Shown piece by piece: positions 15,762 to 25,995 of a stretch of DNA of 64,000 nt. The stretch spans positions 1 through 64,000 of the forward strand of contig JBFWRV010000026.1 of assembly GCA_050248715.1 (NCBI GenBank). The letters run 5' to 3'. A program made the translations under genes and the position numbers. Numbering within the stretch: position 1 is the first letter of the stretch; each line of letters opens with the position of its first letter. The notes beneath the pieces were generated by a model. That model saw only the letters and a program-made list of their open reading frames with translations, was not told the DNA's origin and did not search any database. Origin of the DNA: AWTP1-13 sp050248715 (GTDB taxonomy: Bacteria > Pseudomonadota > Alphaproteobacteria > Rhizobiales > Hyphomicrobiaceae).

Positions 15762-16625
15762 ATGAGTAGCGATGGCGTAGGTGCGGGGCAGGATGTGTTC
15801 GACGTGACCATTGCGGACGGCGTGGCGCACTTGCGCCTCAACAGGCCGGACAAGCTCAACACGATGAACCGCGCATTCTGGGGTGTGTTGCCGAAGATCG
15901 TGCGCGACATCGATGACAACGCACGCGCACGCGTGATCGTAATCTCGTCGGCGGGGAAGCATTTCTCCGCGGGCATGGACCTTGAGGTGTTCGCCGAGAA
16001 CGGAGCGCTCGCGGCAGGCGCAGATATCGACCCCCATGTCGCCAACGAGGCATTCCGTCACAAGGTGAGGTCTTTGCAGGACACCTTCTCGTGTCTCGAT
16101 GCGGCGCGCATTCCCGTGCTGGCGGCAATCCAGGGCGGCTGCATCGGCGGCGCCGTCGACATGACCTCGGCTTGCGACATCCGCTACTGCACGGCGGACG
16201 CCTTCTTCTGCATCCAGGAAATCAACATCGCCATCACGGCGGACGTTGGAACGTTTCCGCGCCTGTGCAAGCTAATCCCGGAAGGTTGGGTGCGGGAGCT
16301 TGCTTACACCGGCCGCCGCCTGACGGCCGACAAGGCCAAGGCCATCGGCCTCGTCAACGAGGTGTACAGCGATCATGCCGCAATGATGGCGGCGGTGCTC
16401 GCCACCGCGCGCGAGATCGCCGCCAAGAGCCCCCTGGCCGTGGCCGGCTCCAAGGCGATGATCAACTATGCACGTGACCACACCAGCGCGGACGCTCTCG
16501 ACTATATTGCTCTGTGGCAATCGGGCATGCTCGCCCGTGCCCACATGCGGGAGGCTTTCGCCGCCCAGCAGGACAAGCGCCCGCCGCGATTCCCTGACCT
16601 GGCGCCGCTCAAGAAGGGGCTTTAG
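15762..16625 (+). CDS. Crotonase-family protein, dienoyl-CoA isomerase-like
   Basis: The 287-residue protein is a crotonase-fold enzyme: LRLNRPDKLNTMN, the oxyanion segment GKHFSAGMDLEVF, GGCIGGAVDMTSACDIRYC and EINIAITADVGTFPRL. The acidic residues Asp133, Glu153 and Asp161 occupy the positions used by delta3,5-delta2,4-dienoyl-CoA isomerase (ECH1), which moves double bonds in unsaturated fatty acid beta-oxidation. That assignment is more specific than enoyl-CoA hydratase and rests on the E-x7-D pattern. GGAGG lies upstream of the ATG. No other fatty-acid gene is adjacent. Confidence 0.87.
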   Translation: MSSDGVGAGQDVFDVTIADGVAHLRLNRPDKLNTMNRAFWGVLPKIVRDIDDNARARVIVISSAGKHFSAGMDLEVFAENGALAAGADIDPHVANEAFRHKVRSLQDTFSCLDAARIPVLAAIQGGCIGGAVDMTSACDIRYCTADAFFCIQEINIAITADVGTFPRLCKLIPEGWVRELAYTGRRLTADKAKAIGLVNEVYSDHAAMMAAVLATAREIAAKSPLAVAGSKAMINYARDHTSADALDYIALWQSGMLARAHMREAFAAQQDKRPPRFPDLAPLKKGL

Positions 16626-16752
16626 GGCGGGTCCGGCGGGAAAAAGCCCAGCAAATCATGGCGTGATCCTTGAAATCGCAGCAGTATCCGGGAGCAGTCG
16701 CCTGTGTCGCTGCGACACTTGAGGCCGCCCGCCCGCACCGCTAACCAGCACC

Positions 16753-19005
<2,253 letters not shown>

Positions 19006-19114
19006 ACAGCGGGGTAGCGTGGTCGGGAAGGGGACTGCAAGATCGTCCTACTTGCGTCTTGTCTCTATCCGCGCGATGGGTAGCCCCGACCTTGGAGGGG
19101 AGATCCAGGACAAG

Positions 19115-19567
19115 ATGCGGGCGGGCCTCTTGCTGGCAGCGGCGTTGCTCGGCGCGACATCTCTCGATCGCGCCGCCGTGGCGCAGTCGGCGGGCCAGTG
19201 CAGCAAGGTCGACTTCGAGGCCGTGGTGGACGAGGCCGCCGCCGCCCTGCGCACCCTTGCCCAGCAGAACACCCCGCAGTTCCAGACACGACTGCGTCAG
19301 CTCAAGCAGAAACGCGGTTGGAGCGATGAGCAATTCCTGAAAGAAGCCGAGCCGCTGGTGCGCGACGAAAGGATCGCCGCTTTTGACCAGAAGTCCGAGG
19401 ACCTGCTGGCGCGCATCACGGGGGCGGGGCAGACGGCGCCTCCGGGCGGACCCCCGAACTGCGCCCTGCTCGCCGGCCTGCGCGACAGCATGACGACGCT
19501 GATCGAGACGCAGAAGGCGAAGTGGGCCTACATGTTCGAGCGCATCGACACGGAGCTGCGCAGGTGA
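19115..19567 (+). CDS. Small secreted protein of unknown function
   Basis: From ATG 19115 the product is 150 residues: a signal peptide (MRAGLLLAAALLGATSLDRAAVA) followed by a mainly helical domain. Two of its cysteines (QCSKVDFEAVVDEAAAALR and PPNCALLAGLRDSM) may form a disulfide bond. The segment QTRLRQLKQKRGWSDEQFLKEAEPLVRDE resembles uncharacterised alphaproteobacterial periplasmic proteins. GGAGGGG lies 14 bases upstream. The in-frame start at 19019 would destroy the signal peptide. Function unknown. Confidence 0.75.
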   Translation: MRAGLLLAAALLGATSLDRAAVAQSAGQCSKVDFEAVVDEAAAALRTLAQQNTPQFQTRLRQLKQKRGWSDEQFLKEAEPLVRDERIAAFDQKSEDLLARITGAGQTAPPGGPPNCALLAGLRDSMTTLIETQKAKWAYMFERIDTELRR

Positions 19568-19691
19568 CGACGGGGCGCGCTGTGGTCATTCCGGCGCCCG
19601 TCGTGCTCACGCCACTCCTGAACCGCCGCTTGATTGCGGTCATCGGGACGGGCATCCTGCACGCGATAGGCGAACGGGTGAGGAAACGGCC

Positions 19692-20468
19692 ATGGATCTC
19701 GGCATCAAAGGCAGGAAGGCCATCGTTTGCGCGGCTTCGAAAGGGTTGGGCAAGGGCTGCGCGCAGGCGCTGGCGCGCGAGGGCGTCGACGTCACCATCT
19801 GCGCGCGGGGGGCCGACGCGCTGAACGCTACGGCGAAGGAGATCGCCGGCCTCGGCGTCAAGGTGACTCCGGTCGTCTGTGACGTGACGACCGAGGAGGG
19901 GCGTAAGGCGCTGCTCGCCGCCTGTCCGAGCCCGGACATCGTCATCAACAACGCCGGCGGGCCGCCACCCGGCGATTTCAAGGGCTTCTCCTTGGATGAC
20001 TGGCGCAAGGCGGTGGAGGGCAACATGATCACGCCTATCGCCCTCATACATTCGACCGTCTACGGCATGATGGAGCGGGGGTTCGGCCGCATCGTCAACA
20101 TCACATCGGCCTCCATCAAGCAGCCTATTGCCGCGCTCGAGCTGTCGAACGGGGCGCGGCTCGGCCTCACCGGCGCCGTCGCCGTGTTGGCGCGCAAGGC
20201 GGCTAAGAGCAACGTGACGATCAACGGCATCCTGCCGGGGCCGTTCGATACCGACCGGCTGCGCGGCACCAGCCAGAAGATGGCCGAGGCGCGCAAGGTT
20301 GCGGTCTCCGTCGTCGATGCTGAGCGCAAGGCCGCCGTCCCTGCAGGCAGGTTCGGGACCGCCGAGGAGTTCGGCGCCGCCGTCGCCTTTCTTTGCTCCG
20401 TACACGCCGGCTTCATCACCGGGCAGAACCTCCTGATCGACGGCGGGGGTTATCCGGGCTCCCTCTGA
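19692..20468 (+). CDS. SDR-family oxidoreductase lacking the canonical catalytic Tyr/Lys
   Basis: The 258-residue protein has the SDR fold: nucleotide-binding CAASKGLGKG (residues 13-22, replacing TGxxxGxG), NNAGGPPPG at 86-94, Ser139 in NITSAS, and a C-terminal FITGQNLLIDGGGYPGSL. Where YxxxK is expected the sequence is LSNGAR (151-156), so neither Tyr nor Lys is at its usual place. This matches an SDR subgroup related to beta-ketoacyl reductases but with a changed catalytic tetrad. Chemistry may therefore differ from a normal reductase. AGGAAA upstream of the ATG supports the start. Confidence 0.88.
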   Translation: MDLGIKGRKAIVCAASKGLGKGCAQALAREGVDVTICARGADALNATAKEIAGLGVKVTPVVCDVTTEEGRKALLAACPSPDIVINNAGGPPPGDFKGFSLDDWRKAVEGNMITPIALIHSTVYGMMERGFGRIVNITSASIKQPIAALELSNGARLGLTGAVAVLARKAAKSNVTINGILPGPFDTDRLRGTSQKMAEARKVAVSVVDAERKAAVPAGRFGTAEEFGAAVAFLCSVHAGFITGQNLLIDGGGYPGSL

Positions 20469-20919
20469 GCCAGCTACGCCTGGCCGTTCTTTCGTCGCGG
20501 CGCCCCGCTTGTGCGCGTCGCGTGTCGCCGGCCGTTAACCAATTCGCGCCATTGCGACGATGAGCCGTGTGGCCCATCCGACACCAACGGGTGTGGCCTT
20601 CTGCGATCGCGCGTTGAATTCTCAGATGAAATATGAATCGCCTGCGGCAAATACATGAATACGGTTCATAATTTTGGGTTGCACAGCCTCGTTTTGCTTG
20701 CTGTCTTGCGCCCGCTGGACGTGGTCCTCTGATCCAAAATCTAGAGGTCCTGTGCGGGGTTCCAGCACCGGGCTCTGGGACGAACTGCAGACGGAAATCG
20801 AACTCTCCGTTGTCGTTCAATCAAATCTAACCATGCGGGAACGCGCAAAGGCGCGTCCGCATTGACGGGCTAATGCGGGGCGCCTCGGGGCCGGGCAATC
20901 ATGCGCAGAGGAGAACCAC
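20469..20919. other. 451-bp intergenic region without recognised gene
   Basis: Locally less GC-rich than its surroundings around 20590-20740. Short open frames on both strands have no homology I recognise and no supporting ribosome binding site. It presumably contains the promoter of the RlpA-like gene, but I cannot point to a convincing box. Confidence 0.45.
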
Positions 20920-21714
20920 ATGAGATATTTGTTTGCGTCGCTTGCGCTTGCGTTTGTGCTGAGCGTAGGCGCGTCGTTCCCGGCGGCCGCCGACTACGGC
21001 CTGGGCGGGGGAGGCGTTTCAGCCAATTGGTCGGAAGGCATTCGCTTCCGTAATTCCGAGCCTGTCGAGCGCCCGCAGCGGCAACGCTATGCCAGTGCGA
21101 CCTACGGCGACGTCTCCTATGGCGACGACGACACGGAGCGTCCCCGGCGGCGCGCCCACAAGCGGGCCCATGGTAAGCACCATGCCAAGCACCGCAGCGC
21201 CAGGACTACCAAAGAGGGCCGGCGTCATCAGCGCGCCGTGGAAAAGCCCGCGGCTAAGCCGGAGCCGAAGGTCGCCCTGCATCAGCCCTCGCCGGCGAAC
21301 CCGCCGGCTGCGGCGCCGACAGCTCCGGCGCCGGGCTGGACCAAGAAGAGCCTCGGCAGCGACGGCAAGAAGCAGAAGGACCTGGGCGCCGAAAACAACA
21401 AGGCGGCGAAGGAGGCTGCGGCGAAGGCGCCAGGGGCCCGGGGTATCGCTTCTTTCTACTGGCAGCCCCAGCGCGTAGCCTCGGGGGGATGGTTCAACCC
21501 CAACGCCATGACGGCCGCGCACAAGACCCTGCCCTTCGGCACCCGCGTGCGGGTTACGCACCTGGGCAACGGACGCAGCGTCGAGGTGAAGATCAACGAC
21601 CGCGGCCCCTACATCGCCGGCCGCATCATTGATCTCTCCAAGGCGGCTGCCGGCGTCATCGGTATGACGGGCCAGGGTCTCGCCCGCGTTGTGGTGGAGG
21701 TGCTCGGCCGCTGA
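20920..21714 (+). CDS. RlpA-like septal ring lytic transglycosylase family protein
   Basis: The 264-residue exported protein starts with a signal peptide (residues 1-24, ending AAA). A basic, low-complexity linker of about 145 residues, rich in His, Arg, Lys, Ala and Pro, leads to a C-terminal double-psi beta-barrel of RlpA type from residue 174: GIASFYWQPQRVASGGWFNP, AAHKTLPFGTRVRVTHLGNG, VKINDRGPYIAGRIIDLSKAAA. RlpA proteins bind or cut glycan strands at the septum; this one lacks a lipobox Cys and a SPOR domain. GAGGAGA precedes the ATG. The linker is much more basic than usual. Confidence 0.88.
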   Translation: MRYLFASLALAFVLSVGASFPAAADYGLGGGGVSANWSEGIRFRNSEPVERPQRQRYASATYGDVSYGDDDTERPRRRAHKRAHGKHHAKHRSARTTKEGRRHQRAVEKPAAKPEPKVALHQPSPANPPAAAPTAPAPGWTKKSLGSDGKKQKDLGAENNKAAKEAAAKAPGARGIASFYWQPQRVASGGWFNPNAMTAAHKTLPFGTRVRVTHLGNGRSVEVKINDRGPYIAGRIIDLSKAAAGVIGMTGQGLARVVVEVLGR

Positions 21715-21744
21715 GGGCGGACCAACAGGCGTCGGATTTTGCGC

Positions 21745-21773
21745 ACGGCGGGGGCATCAGCCCCCGCCGTTTT
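21745..21773 (+). terminator. Intrinsic terminator between convergent genes
   Basis: ACGGCGGGGGC (21745-21755) and GCCCCCGCCGT (21760-21770) form a perfect 11-bp stem with a 4-base loop followed by TTTG. It sits 31 bp after the RlpA-like gene and 8 bp before the end of the convergent DUF1501 gene. Confidence 0.8.
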
Positions 21774-21780
21774 GCTTGGC

Positions 21781-23037
21781 TCAGGCGACGAGGCCCTCGA
21801 GGGGCGGCAGGGCGGCGCTGCCGGGGAAGATGCTGCCGGCGAGCTCGCCGGCCGGCACGCCCAGGTGATCGCGCAAGACACCCTTTAGTACCGCGCGCAG
21901 GTCGCGCGTCGGCGCGAGGTCGCGGCCTTCGTAGAGCGCGGCCTCCTTCAGGCCGGGCCAGTCCGCCAGCACGCGACCACCCTTGACCGCCCCGCCGACC
22001 AGCAGCGCCGCCGTGGCCATGCCGTGGTCCGTGCCCTGCGTGCCGTTCACCCGCGCGGTGCGGCCAAACTCGGTCACGATCGCCACGATGGTCTCTTTCC
22101 AGGCCGGGCCCATGCCGCTCTCGAACGCGTGGATGGCGGCGTCGAGACCTCCCAGTCGCGCCGCCAGCTGCCCTTTGAGCGGTCCTTCGTTGGCGTGCGT
22201 GTCCCAGCCGTTGTAGCTCAGCACACCGATGCGCGGCCCGTCGGGCGTCGAGAGGAACCGGGCGGCCGCCTCTGCGGTTTCCGTGAACTCGCGATTGAGC
22301 CGCGCCCCGGGGGCCTGCAGCGCCGGCCGCGGTTGCGTCGGTGCAGGGGCGGAGGTCGGCATGTCGGCCTCGGCCACCCGGCTGATCTCCATGCCCTCGG
22401 CAAACGCCCGGGCCAGCACAGGGTCGGTCTCGGCGTAGAGGTCGTGAAGCCGGGCGATGGTGGACTGCCGCAGCGGCAGATCGTTGACCTTCGGAATCCA
22501 CGAGAGCGCCGGCGCGCCCCCGCGCATCAGCAGCGGCACCACGGCGCCGATCGCCAGCCCGCGCGGATTGGCTCTGCCCGCCGCGGGCAACTGCACGAGG
22601 GCGCGGTTGAGCCAGCCGTCCTCGACCCTGGCGACGCCCGCGAGCCCGCTCTCCAGCACGTCCTGGCCGTCGAAGTGCGAGCGCCCGCGATAGGGTGAGT
22701 GCACCGCATGCACGATCAGGGCGTCGCCCCTCTGATAGAGCGCATGCAGAGCCGGCATCGCTGCATTGAGCGCGAACAGGCTATCGAGCGGCAGGCCCGC
22801 GCCCTCGCCGGAGGCCGGCAGCGCGATGGCTCCGCGCAGGCGCGCGTAGTCGGGATCGCCGATCGGCGCCACCGCGGCCAGGCCGTCGAGGCCACCGCGC
22901 AGGACGACGATGAGCAGCCGCGGATCGCGCGCGCCGGCGGTTGCGATGCGCGGCATGAGGCCCCACAGCGCCAGGCTGGCGACGCCTCCCCGCAACAAGG
23001 TGCGCCGGCTGATCATATGCGCCTCGAGGGACGGCAT
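21781..23037 (-). CDS. DUF1501 domain-containing protein with Tat signal
   Basis: The 418-residue protein has a twin-arginine signal (SRRTLLRGG, residues 10-18, then a hydrophobic stretch to about residue 36). The DUF1501 domain follows: RLLIVVLRGGLDGLAAVAP, HSPYRGRSHFDGQDVLESG, RIGVLSYNGWDTHANEGPLKGQ, TIVAIVTEFGRTARVNGTQGTDHG. This architecture relates to the alkaline phosphatase/sulfatase-like fold, with His/Asp metal-ligand candidates (NGWDTHAN, GTDHG). Substrate unknown. GGAGG six bases before the ATG lies inside the end of the DUF1800 gene, 3 bp upstream, so the pair is an operon. Confidence 0.9.
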   Translation of the reverse strand: MPSLEAHMISRRTLLRGGVASLALWGLMPRIATAGARDPRLLIVVLRGGLDGLAAVAPIGDPDYARLRGAIALPASGEGAGLPLDSLFALNAAMPALHALYQRGDALIVHAVHSPYRGRSHFDGQDVLESGLAGVARVEDGWLNRALVQLPAAGRANPRGLAIGAVVPLLMRGGAPALSWIPKVNDLPLRQSTIARLHDLYAETDPVLARAFAEGMEISRVAEADMPTSAPAPTQPRPALQAPGARLNREFTETAEAAARFLSTPDGPRIGVLSYNGWDTHANEGPLKGQLAARLGGLDAAIHAFESGMGPAWKETIVAIVTEFGRTARVNGTQGTDHGMATAALLVGGAVKGGRVLADWPGLKEAALYEGRDLAPTRDLRAVLKGVLRDHLGVPAGELAGSIFPGSAALPPLEGLVA

Positions 23038-23040
23038 GGC

Positions 23041-24510
23041 TCACCTCCGCTGGAATTCCGGCGACATGATCAGCAGTTCCAGGCCTTGCTCGTGCACTTC
23101 CGCGCGGGCGACGGCCTCGGCGGTGGGGGCGCCCAGCGCCGCGCCGAACAGATCCTCGGCCACCTGGCGCGGATCGGCCGAGCGGTCGGCCTGGCGCGCC
23201 GCGACCTCGGCGATGCGCAGCCGTTCGCGCAGGGCCGATGGCGCTGCCCACGTCGTGTCGGCGTCGGGCCATCCGGCGGGCGACGGCGGCCGCCACAGCG
23301 GCTGTCCCAGCTGGGCCGACAGGCGCATGAGGAGCTCCGGCCTGGGCCGGAGGGTGAAGCCGCGCATGACCGCGACGAGGAAGTCGTAGGGCGGCAGCAC
23401 TTTGGCCGGTGGGGTCGCCCAGGCCTCCGGTGCCTCCACCAGCGTCCTGGCAAGTGCTGCGAGATCGCCGCCTGTCGCGAGGAACGTCCTCTCGAGCTTG
23501 GCAATCAGAGGCGGCGGCGGCTCGGCCGCCACGAAGTGCCGGGCAAGCTTGCTCGCGATATGCCGGGCGGTCGCCCTATGGGCAGCAAGATCGCGCAGCA
23601 CGGCCTCGCCCATCTCTACGCCGCCTGCCGGATAGCGCTTGCCGAGCACGGTCCAGTCGCCGGGCTCGTGCCGCGGCGGGGCGAAGAAGAATTTGCCCGG
23701 CTCAGCGCGCGGATTGTCGAGATTGGCGATCGTCCAGCCCGTGAGAATGCGGGCGAGGTTGGTCACGTCGGCCTGAGTGTACCCGCCACCGACACCGAGC
23801 GTATGCAACTCGAGGATCTCGCGCGCCAGGTTCTCGTTGAGGCCGAGGCCGCGGTTGGTGCCGGCCCGGCTGCCGGGGCCGACCGAGACGTGGTTGTCGA
23901 GATAGACCAGCATCGCCGGATGCCTCTCGACGGCCAGCAGTATGTCGACGAAGCGGCCAAGCACGTGCGGGCGGATTGCCTCGCGCTCGTAGGCACCGGC
24001 CATCCCACGCACCGGGCCCTTGTTGGCCGAGACGCAGAAATGGTTGGACCAGAACATCACGAGCCGTTCGACGAGCGCGTTGTCGGTCGTCGCCGCGTGG
24101 CGAAAGCGGGCCGCGCCCTCTCCGAGCAGCGCCTCGCGCCGGATCTGCCCGAGCTTCTCGGCCGGTGGCGCGGGGATGGCGGCGGGCGTTCCGGGGGCAG
24201 GCTGCGGCGACTGTCCCGGTGCCGGAGCCGGGGCCGTCTCCTGCATCCCCTCCTTCGCGCCGTCCTGCATGATGGTGCCGGGTTCCGCGGCATTGGCGCG
24301 GGCGAGGCGCTGCCGGCGCTGCGCCGCCATGGCAGCCGCGAACACGACGTGGCTCGGCTCCAGTCCGGTATCGGCGATTTGGGCCTTGGCTCGGTCGGTG
24401 AGCGACTGCAGGAGAAATCCGCGCGGGTCGGCGGTGATGCGTGCCCGTTCGCCTGGCCTGGGTCCGAGGCCGAAACGTCGAAGTGCCGTTGCCGCATCGC
24501 GTGCCGACAT
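23041..24510 (-). CDS. DUF1800 family protein
   Basis: From ATG 24510 (GGAG 11 bases upstream) the product is 489 residues. DUF1800 features are visible: ALRRFGLGPRPGE at the N-terminus, HFCVSANKGPVRGMAG-type core (FWSNHFCVSANKG), NENLAREILELHTLGVGGGYTQADV and NLARILTGWTI, then GGVEMGEAVLRDLAAHRATARHIASKLARHFVA. Residues roughly 80-130 hold an Ala/Pro-rich low-complexity insert. No signal peptide is evident, although its partner DUF1501 carries a Tat signal. DUF1800-DUF1501 pairs recur across bacteria; their role is unknown. An upstream in-frame start at 24585 is possible. Confidence 0.9.
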   Translation of the reverse strand: MSARDAATALRRFGLGPRPGERARITADPRGFLLQSLTDRAKAQIADTGLEPSHVVFAAAMAAQRRQRLARANAAEPGTIMQDGAKEGMQETAPAPAPGQSPQPAPGTPAAIPAPPAEKLGQIRREALLGEGAARFRHAATTDNALVERLVMFWSNHFCVSANKGPVRGMAGAYEREAIRPHVLGRFVDILLAVERHPAMLVYLDNHVSVGPGSRAGTNRGLGLNENLAREILELHTLGVGGGYTQADVTNLARILTGWTIANLDNPRAEPGKFFFAPPRHEPGDWTVLGKRYPAGGVEMGEAVLRDLAAHRATARHIASKLARHFVAAEPPPPLIAKLERTFLATGGDLAALARTLVEAPEAWATPPAKVLPPYDFLVAVMRGFTLRPRPELLMRLSAQLGQPLWRPPSPAGWPDADTTWAAPSALRERLRIAEVAARQADRSADPRQVAEDLFGAALGAPTAEAVARAEVHEQGLELLIMSPEFQRR

Positions 24511-24730
24511 GGGACGCCCTCCAGGAGGCACCTCTCGAACGGGAAGCGTGCGCGATTCCGTCGCACGGAGCGCGCGATCAGGCAATCCGAACCAGAGGCG
24601 TCAGAGCCGGCTCCTGGCGAAGCCCCGATTGTGTCCAGCGCAACACGCCATGCCATTCCATCCGCGCATAGCTTCGACGGACCTCACGTGGCCGGGCCGT
24701 CTCACCGGCGTTGCTCTCAACGGAGGTACC

Positions 24731-24952
24731 ATGAGGAAGCCTGTCGTGTTGTTGTCCGGTGCGGTGCTCGCGGCCGGGGTGGCATTCGCGGTGGCAGGTA
24801 CGGCGAACCCCGCGCCTGCGCAATCGGCGCTGCCGGGACTGGAGACGCTTGCGGGCACGAGCGTGGTGGAGCAGGCGCGGTGGCGGTGCTGGCGCACGTG
24901 CGTCCGGCGCAAGCTCGGCATCTGCTATCGCTGGCGCCGGCACTGCCGTTGA
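24731..24952 (+). CDS. Small secreted Cys/Arg-rich protein
   Basis: The 73-residue product begins at ATG 24731, nine bases after GGAGG. A signal peptide (MRKPVVLLSGAVLAAGVAFA, cleavage near PAPAQS) is followed by a short mature part ending in WRCWRTCVRRKLGICYRWRRHC. The mature end has four cysteines and eight arginines within about 22 residues. Codon use matches neighbours and a terminator follows, supporting a real gene. I do not recognise the family; similar tails occur in small hypothetical proteins of Rhizobiales. Confidence 0.65.
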   Translation: MRKPVVLLSGAVLAAGVAFAVAGTANPAPAQSALPGLETLAGTSVVEQARWRCWRTCVRRKLGICYRWRRHCR

Positions 24953-24978
24953 TCGCGGTCGCGCGTTCCGCCGTTTCC

Positions 24979-25014
24979 GAAGGCCCTGGCGCTCCGGCGC
25001 CGGGGCCTTCCGGC
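24979..25014 (+). terminator. Terminator-like stem-loop after the small Cys/Arg gene
   Basis: GAAGGCCCTGGCGC and GCGCCGGGGCCTTC form a 14-bp stem with one mismatch around a 4-base loop (TCCG), followed by CGGCTCTTGT. It lies 26 bp after the stop. Confidence 0.55.
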
Positions 25015-25207
25015 TCTTGTCGGGACGAGCGCGCCACATCGCTGCGACCTGGACTTCTGCGGGGTGGCGTTCTCACCCCACAAATGCTCTGCTGCACGGT
25101 CAGGTCCGCAGCTCACGAGTTCGCTACCGCCCGCGTCTCTCGTGTCGGTCGCGACGGACATCCGTTGCACGGTGGCTGAACGGTGCGGCGCGGCGGGGGC
25201 AGCTTGC

Positions 25208-25939
25208 ATGATGTGGTTGGCGGTCCTGGCGCTCGGACTGGTGGCGGGCACGCTCAGTGGCATCGTCGGCTTCGGTGCCTCCATCATGCTGATGCCGGCG
25301 CTGATGCTCGCCTTCGGCCCGCAGGAGGCGGTGCCGATCATGGCAATTGCCGCCCTGCTTGCGAATTTTTCCCGCGTGGTCGTGTGGTGGCGCGAGGTCG
25401 ACTGGCGCGCGAACGCCTACTACTGCGTCACGGCCATTCCCGCAGCCGCGCTCGGCGCGCGCACGCTGCTGATCCTCGATCCGCGTGTCGTGGAAGGCAC
25501 GTTGGGCGCCTTGTTTCTGCTCATGATCCCGGCGCGGCGCTGGCTCTTGGCCCAGGGCCTGCGCATCCAGGCCTGGCACCTCCTGCTGGTCGGGGCCGGC
25601 ATCGGCTTCCTGTCGGGTATGGTCGCCTCCACGGGGCCGATCAACACGCCCTTCTTCCTGGCCTACGGCCTCATCAAAGGTGCCTACCTTGCCACCGAGG
25701 CCATGGGATCGATGGCGATCGGTATCACCAAGGCGCTGGTCTTTCGCCGCTTCGACGCCCTGCCGTTCGAGACGGTGCTGCACGGCCTCATCATCGGCGC
25801 TTCGCTGATGGTGGGCTCCAGGCTTGCCAAGGGCTTCGTGCTGCGGCTCGATGCGCACCAGTTCCGCGTGCTCATGGATTGCCTGCTCGCCGGCGCCGGC
25901 ATCGTGCTGCTGGCGGGAGCATTCGCACTAGCGCACTAG
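25208..25939 (+). CDS. TauE/SafE-family membrane permease
   Basis: The 243-residue protein is almost entirely hydrophobic, with about eight membrane segments. The duplicated TauE/SafE signature is visible at VAGTLSGIVGFGASIMLMPALML near the N-terminus and IGFLSGMVASTGPINTPFFLAY in the second half. Members export sulfite, sulfoacetate or other small organic anions. The substrate here is unknown because no sulfur gene is adjacent. ATG 25208 gives a membrane segment right at the start; an in-frame start at 25064 would add an unrelated 48-residue extension. Confidence 0.88.
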   Translation: MMWLAVLALGLVAGTLSGIVGFGASIMLMPALMLAFGPQEAVPIMAIAALLANFSRVVVWWREVDWRANAYYCVTAIPAAALGARTLLILDPRVVEGTLGALFLLMIPARRWLLAQGLRIQAWHLLLVGAGIGFLSGMVASTGPINTPFFLAYGLIKGAYLATEAMGSMAIGITKALVFRRFDALPFETVLHGLIIGASLMVGSRLAKGFVLRLDAHQFRVLMDCLLAGAGIVLLAGAFALAH

Positions 25940-25940
25940 G

Positions 25941-25971
25941 CTCCCTCTCCCGTCCTTCACGGGGAGAGGGA
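25941..25971. repeat. CTCCC...GGGAG hairpin
   Basis: TCCCTCTCCCGT pairs with ACGGGGAGAGGGA with one bulged G; it begins two bases after the TauE-like stop. The same CTCCCC/GGGGAGGGG style of palindrome recurs at 38775-38910. It may stop transcription of the permease gene, though no T-run follows. Confidence 0.5.
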
Positions 25972-25995
25972 ACACCAAGGCAGCAGGAGATAACC

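Noticed and set aside
22699..25179. 826-codon open frame on the plus strand
   Set aside because: Antisense to the DUF1501 and DUF1800 genes, with no recognisable domain.
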